A stretch of 21,895 nt of DNA, from positions 1 to 21,895 of IMG/VR virus record IMGVR_UViG_3300044616_000153; one strand, 5' to 3'. The position numbers and the translations under genes are program-made. This DNA comes from a virus. The notes beneath the pieces are model-generated. The model ran no database searches. It was not told where the DNA came from and worked only from the letters and a program-made list of their open reading frames with translations. Below are positions 16,079 to 21,895 of this stretch, in pieces. Position 1 is the first letter of the stretch. The number at the start of each line of letters is the position of its first letter.

Positions 16079-17641
16079 ATGGCAGATTATCCAATTAGCA
16101 ACGTATCAAGGCGCATAGTCTATACTGGCTCGGCAGGCGTTGGCCCATACTCTTTCCCATTTGAAGTGCTTGAAAACACAGACATCAATGTTTACTTGAA
16201 TGACACGTTACTAGCTCTAACTTCTAACTATACAGTTTCTATTAGCGCAACATTTGGTACTGGTTCAATAACATTAGTAACTGCCCCAACATCTGCTGAC
16301 GAGATTACCATTGTTGGCGCTAGAGCCATTGAGCGTACTACAGACTTTACTACTGGCGGTGACTTCTTCGCTAACACATTGAACGATGAGATGGACTCAC
16401 AAACCATCTTAGTTCAACAAGTAGCAGAAACAGCAGAGCGTTCATTACGCGCACCTGTAACAGACCCTACAAGCATTAACATGACATTGCCTAGGGCTGC
16501 TGATAGGGCTGGTAAGTTCTTGGCATTTGATGCTAACGGCAATCCTGTGCCAGGCTCTACTCCAACTGAACTTGCAGAAGTGCTGGCCTTGTCTGACGAG
16601 ATTGAACTTATTGCATCTATTGCAGATGACATTATTGCAGTCAATGATGATTTAGAAGCTATTGTTGCCGTAAATACTAACTCAGCAAACGTTAATGAAG
16701 TTGCTGCTGGCATGGAGTATGTGCAGGCAGTTGGCTCTGACTTAGGTGGCTCTGGCTTCTTATACGACTTAGGTAGTATTACTGATGCTGACACAGGTCA
16801 AGTTGCAACTCCAGATGGCTACATTGTTGGAGTATATAATGCGTTAGATGACATTGCTGCTGTAGATGCAATTGCTGCTGACTTAGCTACTGTTGCAGAT
16901 ATTGCACCAAATGTTACTACTGTTGCAGGCGTGGCATCAAATGTCACCACTGTTGCTGGCATAAGTTCTAATGTGACCACTGTTGCTGGCATATCAGCTA
17001 ATGTTACTACCGTTGCAGGTATATCAGGCAATGTAACATCTGTAGCTACCAATACGACTAACATTAATACTGTTGCTGGTATTAACGCTAACGTCACTAC
17101 CGTTGCTGGCATTAGCCCGAATGTTACTACTGTCGCTGGTGTAAGCTCTAACGTTACAACTGTTGCAGGCATTAGTTCTGCTGTTACTACTGTTGCAGGC
17201 GATTCAGCAGATATTCAATTGTTGGCTGACAATATTGGTACTATATCTTCAAAAGCAAATGCTGGCGCTAACTCAGACATCACCTCTCTAACTGGCTTGA
17301 CTACTCCATTGTCTGTATCACGAGGTGGTACTGGCGCAACTACAGCAACAACTGCTAGAAGCAATATACTTCCAACCTACACTGGCAATGCAACGAAGGT
17401 GCTTGCTGTCAATGCAGGGGCAACTGATGTTGAGTATATTACTATTGCTGCTGGTGGAGTGACTGATGGCGACAAAGGTGACATTACTGTTTCGTCATCT
17501 GGTACTGTTTGGAGTCTTGACGATAACGCAGTAACAACAAATAAGATTAACAATAGCGCAGTAACAACTGACAAGATTAACAATAGCGCAGTAACGGCAG
17601 ATAAACTTGCTGCAACACTTGACTTAGGGAGCATAGCATAA
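16079..17641 (+). CDS. Tail fibre with T7 gp17-type anchor
   Basis: The 520-residue protein has an N-terminal part (1-150) matching the T7 gp17 tail-fibre anchor: RRIVYTGSAGVGPYSFPFEV, then NVYLNDTLL, EITIVGARAIERTTDF, and the motif LNDEMDSQTILVQQVAE with ERSLRAPV. These bind the tail between adaptor and nozzle. Ten decapeptide repeats T-V-A-G-I-x-x-N-V-T follow at 271-374 and probably form a trimeric shaft. LSVSRGGTGATTA and three [NS]AVTxxKINN repeats (483-512) come before the end. No receptor-binding tip is obvious, so the downstream fibre gene may provide it. AAGGGG precedes the ATG; the stop overlaps the next start by one base (TAATG). Confidence 0.93.
   Translation: MADYPISNVSRRIVYTGSAGVGPYSFPFEVLENTDINVYLNDTLLALTSNYTVSISATFGTGSITLVTAPTSADEITIVGARAIERTTDFTTGGDFFANTLNDEMDSQTILVQQVAETAERSLRAPVTDPTSINMTLPRAADRAGKFLAFDANGNPVPGSTPTELAEVLALSDEIELIASIADDIIAVNDDLEAIVAVNTNSANVNEVAAGMEYVQAVGSDLGGSGFLYDLGSITDADTGQVATPDGYIVGVYNALDDIAAVDAIAADLATVADIAPNVTTVAGVASNVTTVAGISSNVTTVAGISANVTTVAGISGNVTSVATNTTNINTVAGINANVTTVAGISPNVTTVAGVSSNVTTVAGISSAVTTVAGDSADIQLLADNIGTISSKANAGANSDITSLTGLTTPLSVSRGGTGATTATTARSNILPTYTGNATKVLAVNAGATDVEYITIAAGGVTDGDKGDITVSSSGTVWSLDDNAVTTNKINNSAVTTDKINNSAVTADKLAATLDLGSIA
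16889..17200 (+). repeat. Ten-fold 30-bp coding repeat in the tail fibre
   Basis: Units of exactly 30 bases, starting about every 30 from 16889 (visible as TGTTGCAGGC or close variants at 16921, 16951, 16981, 17011, 17071, 17101, 17131, 17161, 17191), encode T-V-A-G-I-x-x-N-V-T. The unit at about 17039-17068 has diverged to SVATNTTNIN. Nucleotide drift is at third positions and in the x-x residues, which shows selection on the protein and past duplication. Confidence 0.92.
17525..17614 (+). repeat. Three-fold 30-bp coding repeat near the fibre C terminus
   Basis: Three consecutive 30-base units encode NAVTTNKINN, SAVTTDKINN and SAVTADKLAA. The block AAGATTAACAATAGCGCAGT is identical in the first two copies (17543-17562 and 17573-17592). 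Such modules are common at fibre ends and probably help trimerisation. Confidence 0.9.
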
Positions 17642-18912
17642 TGGCTACGGCATTAAAACTTAGACGCGGCACTACCACACAGCACAGCACATTTACTGGT
17701 GCAGAAGGGGAGATAACCGTAGATACCACAAAAGATACTGCTGTTGTCCATGACGGTACTACTGCTGGTGGTTTCCCACTTGTGACTGAGACTGGCTCTC
17801 AGACGCTTACCAATAAAACTTTAGCATCTCCAGTTATTACAGGGGCATCTATATTACCTGCTGGTTCTGCTAGTGCTCCTGCTATTACAACTACTGGTGA
17901 CACTAACACAGGTATATTCTTCCCTGCTGCCGATACCATTGCCTTTTCTGAAGGGGGTGCTGAGGCTATGAGAATTGATAGTAGTGGGAATTTGTTGGTG
18001 GGGACTACTTCTCCTTTACAGTCATCTCAACTTACTGTGTATGCAAGCCCAACACCAATTACAACAATAGATAGGACAACAAACATTGGGGCAACAGTAT
18101 CATGTGCTTCAAGTGGAACTGGCTATATACAAGGGGGTGTTCGCTTAGGAACTGAAGGAAATTCAGGGATATACGGATACGATGATGGTGCAAGTGGCGC
18201 ACAAGGCATTGGTATATTTACGGGTAATAATACAACAATAGCAGAGCGTATGCGTATTAACTCAAGTGGTGCTATTGGGTTAAATGGTGCTAACTTTGGT
18301 ACATCTGGTCAAGTATTAACATCTGGTGGTTCTGCAGCAGCTCCATCTTGGACAACTTTTACATCTTATGGTGGATTTTCAACTGTTATTTTTGCATCAT
18401 CAGGAACATGGGCAGTTCCATCAGGGATTACTAAAGCAAGAATAACTGTTATTGGTGGCGGTGGTGCAGGCAGAACAAACATTACTGCGGCATCAGGCGG
18501 TAGTGGTGGTGTTGCGGTTGCATATTGCACAGGGATAAGCGGAACGCTAACAATTACGGTGGGTGTTGGACAAGCAAATGCTACTGCGCTTGCAGGAGGA
18601 ACATCTTCAGTTACAGGAACAGGTGTTTCTATAAGCGCAACTGGTGGGGCTGGGGCAACAAGTGGTAGTAATGGCGCAAATGGAGTAGGGACTGTTACAA
18701 CAGGAACGGCGTTAAGAACATCATCTGTTCTGCAGGCTATTACATTAAGAAAAGCGACATATTTATTGACAAATGGGGCATTGCCTGGAGAGCTATCTAC
18801 TGGTACAGCTGCATTAGTATGGAGTCCATCAGCTGATTATACTGCAGGTGCTGGTGGTGGCACCACTGGTAGTTCAGGTAGCGTTGGCGGCGCAGTAATA
18901 ATTGAATACTAA
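17641..18912 (+). CDS. Second tail fibre / receptor-binding protein with tropism-determinant-like N terminus
   Basis: The 423-residue protein opens with LKLRRGTTTQHSTFTGAEGE and ITVDTTKDTAVVHDGTTAGG. This is the N-terminal beta module found in the BPP-1 major tropism determinant and in many fibres. Then come SQTLTNKTLASPVITGA (a repeat widely used in fibres), GDTNTGIFFPAADTIAFSEG with AMRIDSSGNLLVGTTSP, and a C-terminal glycine-rich part (about 265-423) with runs such as GGGGAG and a final GGAVIIEY. Such Gly-rich ends are receptor-binding tips. No lectin fold with variable residues is seen and no reverse transcriptase gene is in the window, so a diversity-generating element is not supported. 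From about 17950 on, GGG and other G-rich codons increase, unlike the neighbouring genes, which suggests an imported tip. Confidence 0.85.
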   Translation: MATALKLRRGTTTQHSTFTGAEGEITVDTTKDTAVVHDGTTAGGFPLVTETGSQTLTNKTLASPVITGASILPAGSASAPAITTTGDTNTGIFFPAADTIAFSEGGAEAMRIDSSGNLLVGTTSPLQSSQLTVYASPTPITTIDRTTNIGATVSCASSGTGYIQGGVRLGTEGNSGIYGYDDGASGAQGIGIFTGNNTTIAERMRINSSGAIGLNGANFGTSGQVLTSGGSAAAPSWTTFTSYGGFSTVIFASSGTWAVPSGITKARITVIGGGGAGRTNITAASGGSGGVAVAYCTGISGTLTITVGVGQANATALAGGTSSVTGTGVSISATGGAGATSGSNGANGVGTVTTGTALRTSSVLQAITLRKATYLLTNGALPGELSTGTAALVWSPSADYTAGAGGGTTGSSGSVGGAVIIEY

Positions 18913-18916
18913 AGGA
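18912..18916 (+). promoter_or_regulatory. Ribosome-binding site of the fibre chaperone
   Basis: AAGGA stands six bases before ATG 18923. It decides against the in-frame TTG at 18902, which lies inside the preceding fibre gene and has no comparable site. Confidence 0.7.
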
Positions 18917-18922
18917 ATAAAC

Positions 18923-19315
18923 ATGAAAGCACTTATATCACCAAATCAAGATAACTTTGTGGTTCAAGTAGAGTCTGACGATAAAACATTTGAAATTGGC
19001 TTGCCTTTATATTGGACTACTTGCCCTGATAGCATTGTTGCCTATCAATATCAATACTTGGATAATCAATTTGTGGCTTATGTTCCACCCGCTCCCACTG
19101 CAGATGAAAACAAAGCAACGGCAGTTGAATTATTACAACAAACTGACTGGACAACTATTGCAGATGTAGGTAATCCACAAATGTCAAATCCTTATCTTGC
19201 CAATCAATCTGATTTTATTATTTATCGTAATTTGGTAAGACAGCATGCTGTTTATCCAGTACAGGGTAATATTAATTGGCCTAGAGTTCCAGTTGAAGAC
19301 TGGGTTAAAGTTTAA
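18923..19315 (+). CDS. Tail fibre assembly chaperone
   Basis: The 130-residue protein is encoded directly after the fibre tip gene, the usual place for its chaperone. The N-terminal half (MKALISPNQDNFVVQVESDD) is followed by IVAYQYQYLDNQFVAYVPPA. The C-terminal half has ENKATAVELLQQTDWTTIAD and later YRNLVRQHAV...GNINWPRVPVEDW. The second half is the Phage_tail_APC pattern (L-L-x-x-T-D-W ... Y-R-x-x-[LV]-R ... W-P-x-x-P). Such proteins help the fibre fold and may stay bound. The change of host-range tip and chaperone as a pair is a known exchange unit in phages. Confidence is good for the family, less for the partner. Confidence 0.8.
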   Translation: MKALISPNQDNFVVQVESDDKTFEIGLPLYWTTCPDSIVAYQYQYLDNQFVAYVPPAPTADENKATAVELLQQTDWTTIADVGNPQMSNPYLANQSDFIIYRNLVRQHAVYPVQGNINWPRVPVEDWVKV

Positions 19316-19338
19316 TATTAATTAAGAGAACATTAAAA

Positions 19339-19548
19339 ATGTCAGAGCCTATAGACCCAGTAGAATACGGTAAACTAATCTCAAAGGTTGAGTCACTTGA
19401 GAAGAAGATAGACAAGATGGAGAGTGCGCTTGATGAGTTACTTGCCTTAGCTAACAAAGGTCGTGGTGGCTTTTGGGCTGGCATGATGATAGCTTCTCTA
19501 GTAGGGGCTGTTATATCTTATATATCTCGTATGATGTTAGGGCATTAA
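19339..19548 (+). CDS. XhlA/hemolysin-like membrane protein (lysis-associated)
   Basis: The 69-residue protein has a coiled coil with charged heptads at 8-40 (YGKLISKVESLEKKIDKMES), a short linker (NKGRGG) and one membrane-spanning helix (FWAGMMIASLVGAVISYISR, 45-64). It ends with a few residues after the helix. This shape is that of XhlA-like or coiled-coil plus one-TM proteins in lysis cassettes, which act as holin accessory factors, or as holins in some phages. It opens the lysis block; the next start is two bases after its stop. The start is weakly supported by AAGAGA 11 bases upstream. A tail-linked membrane anchor is an alternative. Confidence 0.65.
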   Translation: MSEPIDPVEYGKLISKVESLEKKIDKMESALDELLALANKGRGGFWAGMMIASLVGAVISYISRMMLGH

Positions 19549-19549
19549 T

Positions 19550-20014
19550 ATGAAACATATATTACTTTTTATTAGTTTATTATTTATAAATATTGCTCAT
19601 GCAGACGAGACTACCATTAACTATAAAGGTCAGCCAGTTCCATCTGCCATGGCTCCATCAATGTCAGCCTTTAGTCAAGATGTATGTAGCATCGGTATCA
19701 GTGGCGCTGTCAATGGCGGTATATTCTCTGTTGCTGGTGGTACAATGGTCACAGATAACAACTGCGTTAAACTTCGTTGGGCTAAGTTCCTAAGTGACAG
19801 CGGCCTCAAGGTAGCAGCAGTATCATTATCTTGTGCGGCTAACCATGACAACTGGGTAGCAATGGAAATGAGTGGTAGCCCATGTCCTATAGGTGGTGCT
19901 ATTGGTGATGCGGCAAGAAAGGCTTGGTATGATTTACATCCAAACTGGTTTGAGGAAATTTATGGTAAAGACTTTGTCCTTATCACTCCTCTGCCTGATT
20001 CTTCTAAGGAGTAG
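19550..20014 (+). CDS. Exported phage protein with four cysteines, function unknown
   Basis: The 154-residue precursor has a clear signal peptide (KHILLFISLLFINIAHA, cleavage after A18, leaving DETTINYKG) and four cysteines (46, 72, 95, 112). The mature part begins with KGQPVPSAMAPSMSAFSQDV, a block I remember from many phage proteins near fibre and lysis genes. It continues with IGISGAVNGGIFSVAGGTMV, DNNCVKLRWAKFLSDSGLKV, then ASLSC-like and GSPCPIGG. No catalytic motif is visible. It would be periplasmic or outer-membrane bound; cysteines suggest disulfides. The 3' end overlaps the start of the next gene by 53 bases. Possible roles include envelope modification, superinfection exclusion or lysis; the sequence does not decide. 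Confidence 0.7.
   Translation: MKHILLFISLLFINIAHADETTINYKGQPVPSAMAPSMSAFSQDVCSIGISGAVNGGIFSVAGGTMVTDNNCVKLRWAKFLSDSGLKVAAVSLSCAANHDNWVAMEMSGSPCPIGGAIGDAARKAWYDLHPNWFEEIYGKDFVLITPLPDSSKE
19952..19956 (+). promoter_or_regulatory. Ribosome-binding site within an upstream gene
   Basis: GAGGA stands five bases before ATG 19962 and lies inside the coding part of the 154-residue exported protein. It supports the start of the Cys/Pro-rich gene, whose first 22 codons from here form a signal peptide. Confidence 0.6.
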
Positions 20015-21041
20015 TTATGTTTACGCATATTGTTACGCAAATCAGTGGGCGGATTACGGCCCTGTATACTCAAGTCTTGGCGTCGCTCAAGGCACTACTC
20101 TCCAGGCTTGTCAACAACTTGCGTGTGAGCTTTTCCCGGGCATACCAGAATGTAGTCAACCTGTTCAACCCCCTTGTACAGACATTGTTGAAAATCAAAG
20201 CCTTGCTTGTGAGCCTAACTACTCAGGTTCAGTTAATCAAACAAGGACTAAAACTTGTAGTAACAACCAGTGGACAGATTGGGTCACAACTTCTAACAAC
20301 TGTACGCCAAATCCCCCAAGCTGTAATCCAAGCGTTCAAGAAAGACCAGTAGCATGTCAGCAGGGGTTTGTTGGAACGATAACAGAACAGCAAACAACAA
20401 CATGCCCAACGCCTTACAGTCCACCTATAGTTTCACCTTGGATAGAAACATCAAATACATGTACAAAGAGTGCAACCAATCCAACCAACATGTCGAGTCC
20501 GGTAAATCCTGCGAGTCCGTTAAGTGTACCTGCGACCCCGGAAGCAATGCCACCTGCACCTGCACCGGAGCCACCACCAGAGCCACCACCGATGGAAGCG
20601 CCACCCCCAGACATACCAGCTTCCCCTGCTCCCACTGCAGAGACAACGACAGCACCGCCAGTGGCCTCGTCAGGAAACACAAGTACACCAGCATCCGCTC
20701 CACCGCCAGCAAGTGCGCCACCGCCACCGACTACATCGAACGCGAGTACGCCGACTACCTCTCAGCCACAAGTACCAAAGGGCAAGGAGTTGGTGCCAGG
20801 GTTTGGAGTAGTGATGAGCCTAGAGATTTTAAACAAGCCAATGCAGATTCAGGAGATTCAATTGAACGACGCACTGGCATACCAGCAGGAGTTACCGTAT
20901 GAGCTTAGAGGAAATCAAGGAGTCTTACTCCAACTTATCACCGAAGGGAATATTGCTGACGCTTTCACTAATCTTGCCAGCGATAGGTGGAACAGCCTAC
21001 GTCGGTATAACGACTTACAACCGAGTTATAGCGGCGACTGA
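19962..21041 (+). CDS. Exported cysteine- and proline-rich modular protein
   Basis: The 359-residue precursor is not a family I can name with certainty. Starting at ATG 19962 gives a signal peptide (K3, then LSLSLLCLILL, cleavage after VYA at 22). The mature part contains 12 cysteines between 24 and 167. Residues 72-114 and 121-167 are two similar modules with C-x(10)-C, then [YF]-x-G-x(8)-T-C and [WI]-x-x-x-x-TSN-[NT]-C. Module patterns of this type occur in phage and pilus surface proteins. A long Pro/Ala/Thr linker (174-272) with runs such as PPPEPPPMEAPPP follows. The C-terminal block (273-359) starts at GKELVPGFGVVMSLEIL and ends RYNDLQPSYSGD. Codons for Pro and Ala are GC-rich compared with the phage average. 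It overlaps the previous gene by 53 bases and the next by 143. The start moved from GTG 19893, whose extra 23 residues would spoil the signal peptide. Confidence 0.7.
   Translation: MVKTLSLSLLCLILLRSSYVYAYCYANQWADYGPVYSSLGVAQGTTLQACQQLACELFPGIPECSQPVQPPCTDIVENQSLACEPNYSGSVNQTRTKTCSNNQWTDWVTTSNNCTPNPPSCNPSVQERPVACQQGFVGTITEQQTTTCPTPYSPPIVSPWIETSNTCTKSATNPTNMSSPVNPASPLSVPATPEAMPPAPAPEPPPEPPPMEAPPPDIPASPAPTAETTTAPPVASSGNTSTPASAPPPASAPPPPTTSNASTPTTSQPQVPKGKELVPGFGVVMSLEILNKPMQIQEIQLNDALAYQQELPYELRGNQGVLLQLITEGNIADAFTNLASDRWNSLRRYNDLQPSYSGD
20006..20011 (+). promoter_or_regulatory. Ribosome-binding site of an embedded ORF
   Basis: AAGGAG lies five bases before ATG 20017 and spans the last two sense codons of the exported protein. 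The ATG opens a frame different from that of the Cys/Pro-rich gene. The spacing and strength are as good as for the capsid gene. Confidence 0.5.
20017..20352 (+). CDS. Embedded basic 111-residue ORF, possibly an overprinted gene
   Basis: This frame runs inside the Cys/Pro-rich gene, one base out of register, two bases after the 154-residue gene. It has a very good ribosome-binding site. The predicted product has no Cys, no Glu, one Asp, seven Lys and five Arg. Leu, Val and Gln runs such as QTLLKIKALLVSLTTQVQLI form amphipathic or semi-hydrophobic helices, which would suit membrane action. Against it, the +1 reading of Cys- and Thr-rich codons naturally gives Val/Leu/Lys, so composition may only mirror the other frame. 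I recognise no family. The frame that carries the signal peptide and disulfide modules is the better-supported gene here; this one is listed as a possible second product. Confidence 0.3.
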   Translation: MFTHIVTQISGRITALYTQVLASLKALLSRLVNNLRVSFSRAYQNVVNLFNPLVQTLLKIKALLVSLTTQVQLIKQGLKLVVTTSGQIGSQLLTTVRQIPQAVIQAFKKDQ

Positions 21042-21369
21042 AGCGATTGAGGCAGCCAAGCCTTATGACGATGCAGAGTTACGAGCAGAAGTAAATGCGT
21101 TAAAGGTTCAACTTTCTGCACAACAATCATCTGTCAACACAGTTAAAGACTCTATGGTTACTACATCTAACCAGCTAGTGTCCATGCAAGAGAAAGTATC
21201 TAATGCTATTGGCACAGCGAATGAAGCCAAGGCTATTACTAACGGCAACGTGCGTGAGACATCAGCGTCATTACTTGGTGTGCGTGAGGAAATGAAAGCA
21301 ACTCGTGAAGGCATAGAGTCACAACTTAAAGCACTTAAACGTGCTACATCTAACCCACTAGGAAACTAA
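20899..21369 (+). CDS. Membrane-anchored coiled-coil protein of the lysis block
   Basis: The 156-residue protein begins MSLEEIKESYSNLSPKG, followed by one membrane helix (ILLTLSLILPAIGGTAYVGI, 18-37). A long charged coiled coil follows from about 55 to 145 (DDAELRAEVNALKVQLSAQQ, later REEMKATREGIESQLKALKR), and the end is NPLGN. 'LSPKGILxxLxxILPAIGG' is a start I know from phage proteins near holin genes. An inner-membrane protein with a long coil could be an i-spanin (Rz-like) or a holin accessory; neither is proven. AGGAG seven bases before the ATG supports this start, though 143 bases are shared with the Cys/Pro-rich gene in another frame. The coil keeps good heptads after the overlap ends, so this frame is real. 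Confidence 0.75.
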   Translation: MSLEEIKESYSNLSPKGILLTLSLILPAIGGTAYVGITTYNRVIAATEAIEAAKPYDDAELRAEVNALKVQLSAQQSSVNTVKDSMVTTSNQLVSMQEKVSNAIGTANEAKAITNGNVRETSASLLGVREEMKATREGIESQLKALKRATSNPLGN

Positions 21370-21370
21370 T

Positions 21371-21868
21371 ATGTTATCTATTATCTCAGGTCTATTAGGC
21401 ATAGGCTCATCAGCACTACCAAGTATCTTAGGATTCTTCCAGCAGAAGGGAGACCAGAAGCATGAGATGGCTATGGCTCGTTTGCAGACAGAACGTGAAG
21501 CAGCTATGGCTGCCGCTGGCTTTGCATCACAAGAAAAGATTGAAGCTATTAAGTTAGATGAGATTGAAGTGCAGACTTATGCACAAGAGCGTGAGGCTTT
21601 ATACAATCACGACATGAAGATGATGGACAAGGCATCACAGTCTGTCGTTGATATGAACGCTAGGGTTCGCCCATTGATTGCGTTTACTTTTGTTGGCTTG
21701 CTAGTGCTAGTAGACCTTGTTGGCTTAGGATGGGCAATCTATACAGGCGTAGAGTTCACTGTAGCTATGGGCTTGGTATTCTCTGACGACGAGATGGCTA
21801 TTGTGTCTAGTATCATTGGTTTCTACTTTGGCTCTCGTCAATGGGAAAAACATAGTGCGAGCAAGTAA
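21371..21868 (+). CDS. Holin-like 3-TM protein (GTA_holin_3TM type)
   Basis: The 165-residue protein has an N-terminal hydrophobic helix (LSIISGLLGIGSSALPSILG, 2-21) and an internal charged helix (KGDQKHEMAMARLQTEREAA onward, to about 95). A second membrane helix (RPLIAFTFVGLLVLVDLVGL, 100-119) follows, and the end has VSSIIGFYFGSRQWEKH. The last motif ('I-I-G-F-[YW]-F-G-x-R-x-[WF]-x-K') and 'x-R-P-[LT]-I-A' are typical for the holin superfamily seen in gene transfer agents and many phages. It would open or weaken the cytoplasmic membrane in lysis. AGGAA stands upstream of the ATG. It lies immediately before the probable endolysin start, a usual lysis pair. Confidence 0.82.
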   Translation: MLSIISGLLGIGSSALPSILGFFQQKGDQKHEMAMARLQTEREAAMAAAGFASQEKIEAIKLDEIEVQTYAQEREALYNHDMKMMDKASQSVVDMNARVRPLIAFTFVGLLVLVDLVGLGWAIYTGVEFTVAMGLVFSDDEMAIVSSIIGFYFGSRQWEKHSASK

Positions 21869-21895
21869 AGAACTAATTAAAATGCTTAAGCACCA
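21855..21895 (+). CDS. Start of a probable endolysin (GH24-like), cut by the window end
   Basis: A frame opens at GTG 21855 inside the holin-like gene and stays open to the window end: 13 codons plus 2 bases, reading (V/M)RASKELIKMLKHH-like. The pattern S-x-x-[LI]-I-x-x-[IL]-K-x-x-E at the start of phage GH24 lysozymes is similar, and the position after a holin is right. The start (GTG, or ATG 21882 ten codons in) has no clear ribosome-binding site. Only a short stretch can be judged, so the call is weak. Confidence 0.35.
   Translation, partial: MRASKELIKMLKH

Noticed and set aside
16819-17172. Minus-strand ORF with repeated PATVVTL
   Set aside because: Mirror image of the fibre's 30-bp coding repeats; no ribosome-binding site.
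16889-17200. CRISPR-like 30-base periodicity
   Set aside because: No unique spacers between the units; the period is that of ten codons and the units are in frame and diverged at third positions.
17641-18912. Diversity-generating retroelement target (because of the tropism-determinant-like N terminus)
   Set aside because: No lectin-type C-terminal domain, no template/variable repeat pair noticed and no reverse transcriptase in the window.
18902-18922. TTG 18902 as start of the fibre chaperone
   Set aside because: It lies within the fibre gene's last codons; ATG 18923 has AAGGA at good spacing.
19893-19961. GTG 19893 as start of the Cys/Pro-rich gene
   Set aside because: It would put 23 charged residues before a perfect signal peptide; ATG 19962 has GAGGA and begins with that peptide.
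20414-20727. Two minus-strand ORFs over the Pro-rich stretch
   Set aside because: GC-rich low-complexity DNA lacks stops in many frames; the products are Gly/Ala or Val/Leu runs and no start signal is present.
20354-20902. Open frame of 182 codons over the Pro-rich region, with its stop overlapping ATG 20899
   Set aside because: No ribosome-binding site, composition (Thr, Ser, Arg, Cys) as expected from reading Pro/Ala codons out of register, and no recognisable domain. The ATGA overlap is noted but not enough.

Overview
The window is part of a tailed-phage genome with podovirus (short-tailed) architecture. It carries the DNA-packaging, head, tail, DNA-ejection, tail-fibre and lysis genes, all on the + strand. 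The genes are tightly packed, with many ATGA or TAATG stop/start overlaps. The T7-type connector, tail tube A/B proteins and internal virion proteins, plus signal peptides and a lysis block, point to a phage of a Gram-negative bacterium. Base composition leans AT. The host cannot be named from this sequence. No integrase, repressor, tRNA, CRISPR array or host gene was seen.

Layout. The left edge (3-290) is the 3' end of an HNH/AP2 homing-type endonuclease that runs into the terminase large subunit (283-1839). Next come a GNAT-like protein, three very small proteins (one of the DUF6496 type), a beta-rich probable structural protein, the portal (3439-5016), a Bbp19-like protein and the scaffold (to 6061). 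The 254-base gap at 6062-6315 holds a strong terminator, a candidate extended -10 promoter and a hairpin-containing leader. It is followed by the major capsid protein and a 92-residue probable decoration protein, closed by a second terminator (7462-7496). Capsid and decoration protein therefore look like a separately transcribed high-output unit.

Tail tube A and B (7511-10348) are followed by the T7 gp14/gp15/gp16-type ejection proteins (10351-16077). Here the large last member has a separate small partner gene, and no lytic transglycosylase domain is visible. Two fibre genes follow. The first has a T7 gp17-type anchor and 30-bp coding repeats. The second has a tropism-determinant-like N terminus and a glycine-rich tip with visibly different codon use. 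A tail-fibre assembly chaperone comes after them.

The right end (19339-21895) is a lysis/envelope block: an XhlA-like membrane protein, two exported proteins, a membrane-anchored coiled-coil protein, a 3-TM holin-like protein and the first codons of a probable endolysin. The most unusual spot is 19962-21041. There a cysteine- and proline-rich exported protein overlaps both of its neighbours in other frames (53 and 143 bases) and contains an out-of-frame, highly basic 111-codon ORF with its own good ribosome-binding site. Calls rest on recognised sequence motifs and gene order; no database search was possible.
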